A stretch of 64,000 nucleotides of DNA from Typhlomys cinereus (lineage: Eukaryota > Chordata > Mammalia > Rodentia > Platacanthomyidae). This document shows, piece by piece, positions 63,831-64,000 of this stretch. Position 1 is the first letter of the stretch, and every line of letters starts with the position of its first letter. The position numbers and the translations under genes were made by a program. A model generated the notes under the pieces. That model did no database searches, had not been told where the DNA came from, and worked only from the letters and a program-made list of their open reading frames with translations. The stretch covers positions 6,854,975 to 6,918,974 of the forward strand of contig JALPQD010000089.1 in the NCBI GenBank assembly GCA_023101885.1, given 5' to 3'.

Positions 63831-64000
63831 GCTGTGTAAACATACGACCCTTTAATTCTATTTCAATTCAATTATGCAAATCTAATCACACATTCAGCTT
63901 CAAACCATTTTTCCTTCCTCGAGAAATCTGTCCACCAATGGCCAACGGGAACCTACTACCCATCCAGGGACTCGGCGAGCAGCCTCAGCATCTTAATTAA
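63831..64000. other. Candidate conserved non-coding element at window edge
   Basis: AT-rich repeat-free DNA with an octamer ATGCAAAT (63874 to 63881) in 'ttcaattcaattatgcaaat', plus 'tctaatcacacattcagctt' and the terminal 'cagcatcttaattaa'. Continues beyond the window. Confidence 0.35.

Overview
The window is 64 kb of rodent nuclear DNA with no gene I can support. It carries the repeat signature of the mouse-like (myomorph) rodents: B1, B2-related, B3 and B4 SINEs; MT/ORR1-type ERVL-MaLR LTRs with the 'tgatggttaat' or 'tatggtttgaa' left end and AATAAA near the right end; an L1 3' UTR of the muroid Lx kind; and older L1, L2, MIR and MLT1/MST relics shared by placental mammals. The commonest SINE is a B2 relative whose body does not match mouse or rat B2 as I know them, so I infer a muroid or dipodoid rodent outside Mus/Rattus. 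The family is not resolved.

Layout. 0-6 kb: LTRs, two opposed L1 relics (sense 1.4-2.0 kb, antisense 2.0-3.5 kb, the second split by a SINE), then largely unique DNA. 6-16 kb: SINEs, an L2, a MIR, a minisatellite grown from a SINE tail and three MaLR LTRs. 16-19.4 kb: one old antisense L1 broken up by a purine repeat, an MST-type LTR and a B1. 19.5-26 kb: SINEs, tetranucleotide arrays, a B2 split by an LTR, and a solo LTR with a perfect 5-bp target duplication. 26-34 kb: low-repeat islands, including an AT-rich non-coding segment present twice (27.5 and 31.7 kb). 34-44 kb: dense SINEs, LTRs and a 480-bp purine tract. 44-57 kb: comparatively repeat-poor, with several AT-rich islands that look like conserved non-coding elements (46.0, 47.5, 54.0, 54.6, 56.3 kb). 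57-64 kb: LTRs, an L1 3' UTR nested in an MLT1-type LTR, and two very long TG/CA-rich tracts.

No ORF resembles a protein I know. The longest open frames lie in low-complexity purine/pyrimidine or TG/CA tracts and are artefacts of stop-poor composition. There is no convincing exon, tRNA gene, rRNA, CpG island or promoter. The best overall reading is intergenic or intronic DNA, possibly a regulatory desert, given unique AT-rich islands between repeats. That reading is inference and needs a cross-species alignment. Repeat calls rest on recognising family consensus features by eye; boundaries are approximate unless a target-site duplication is stated.
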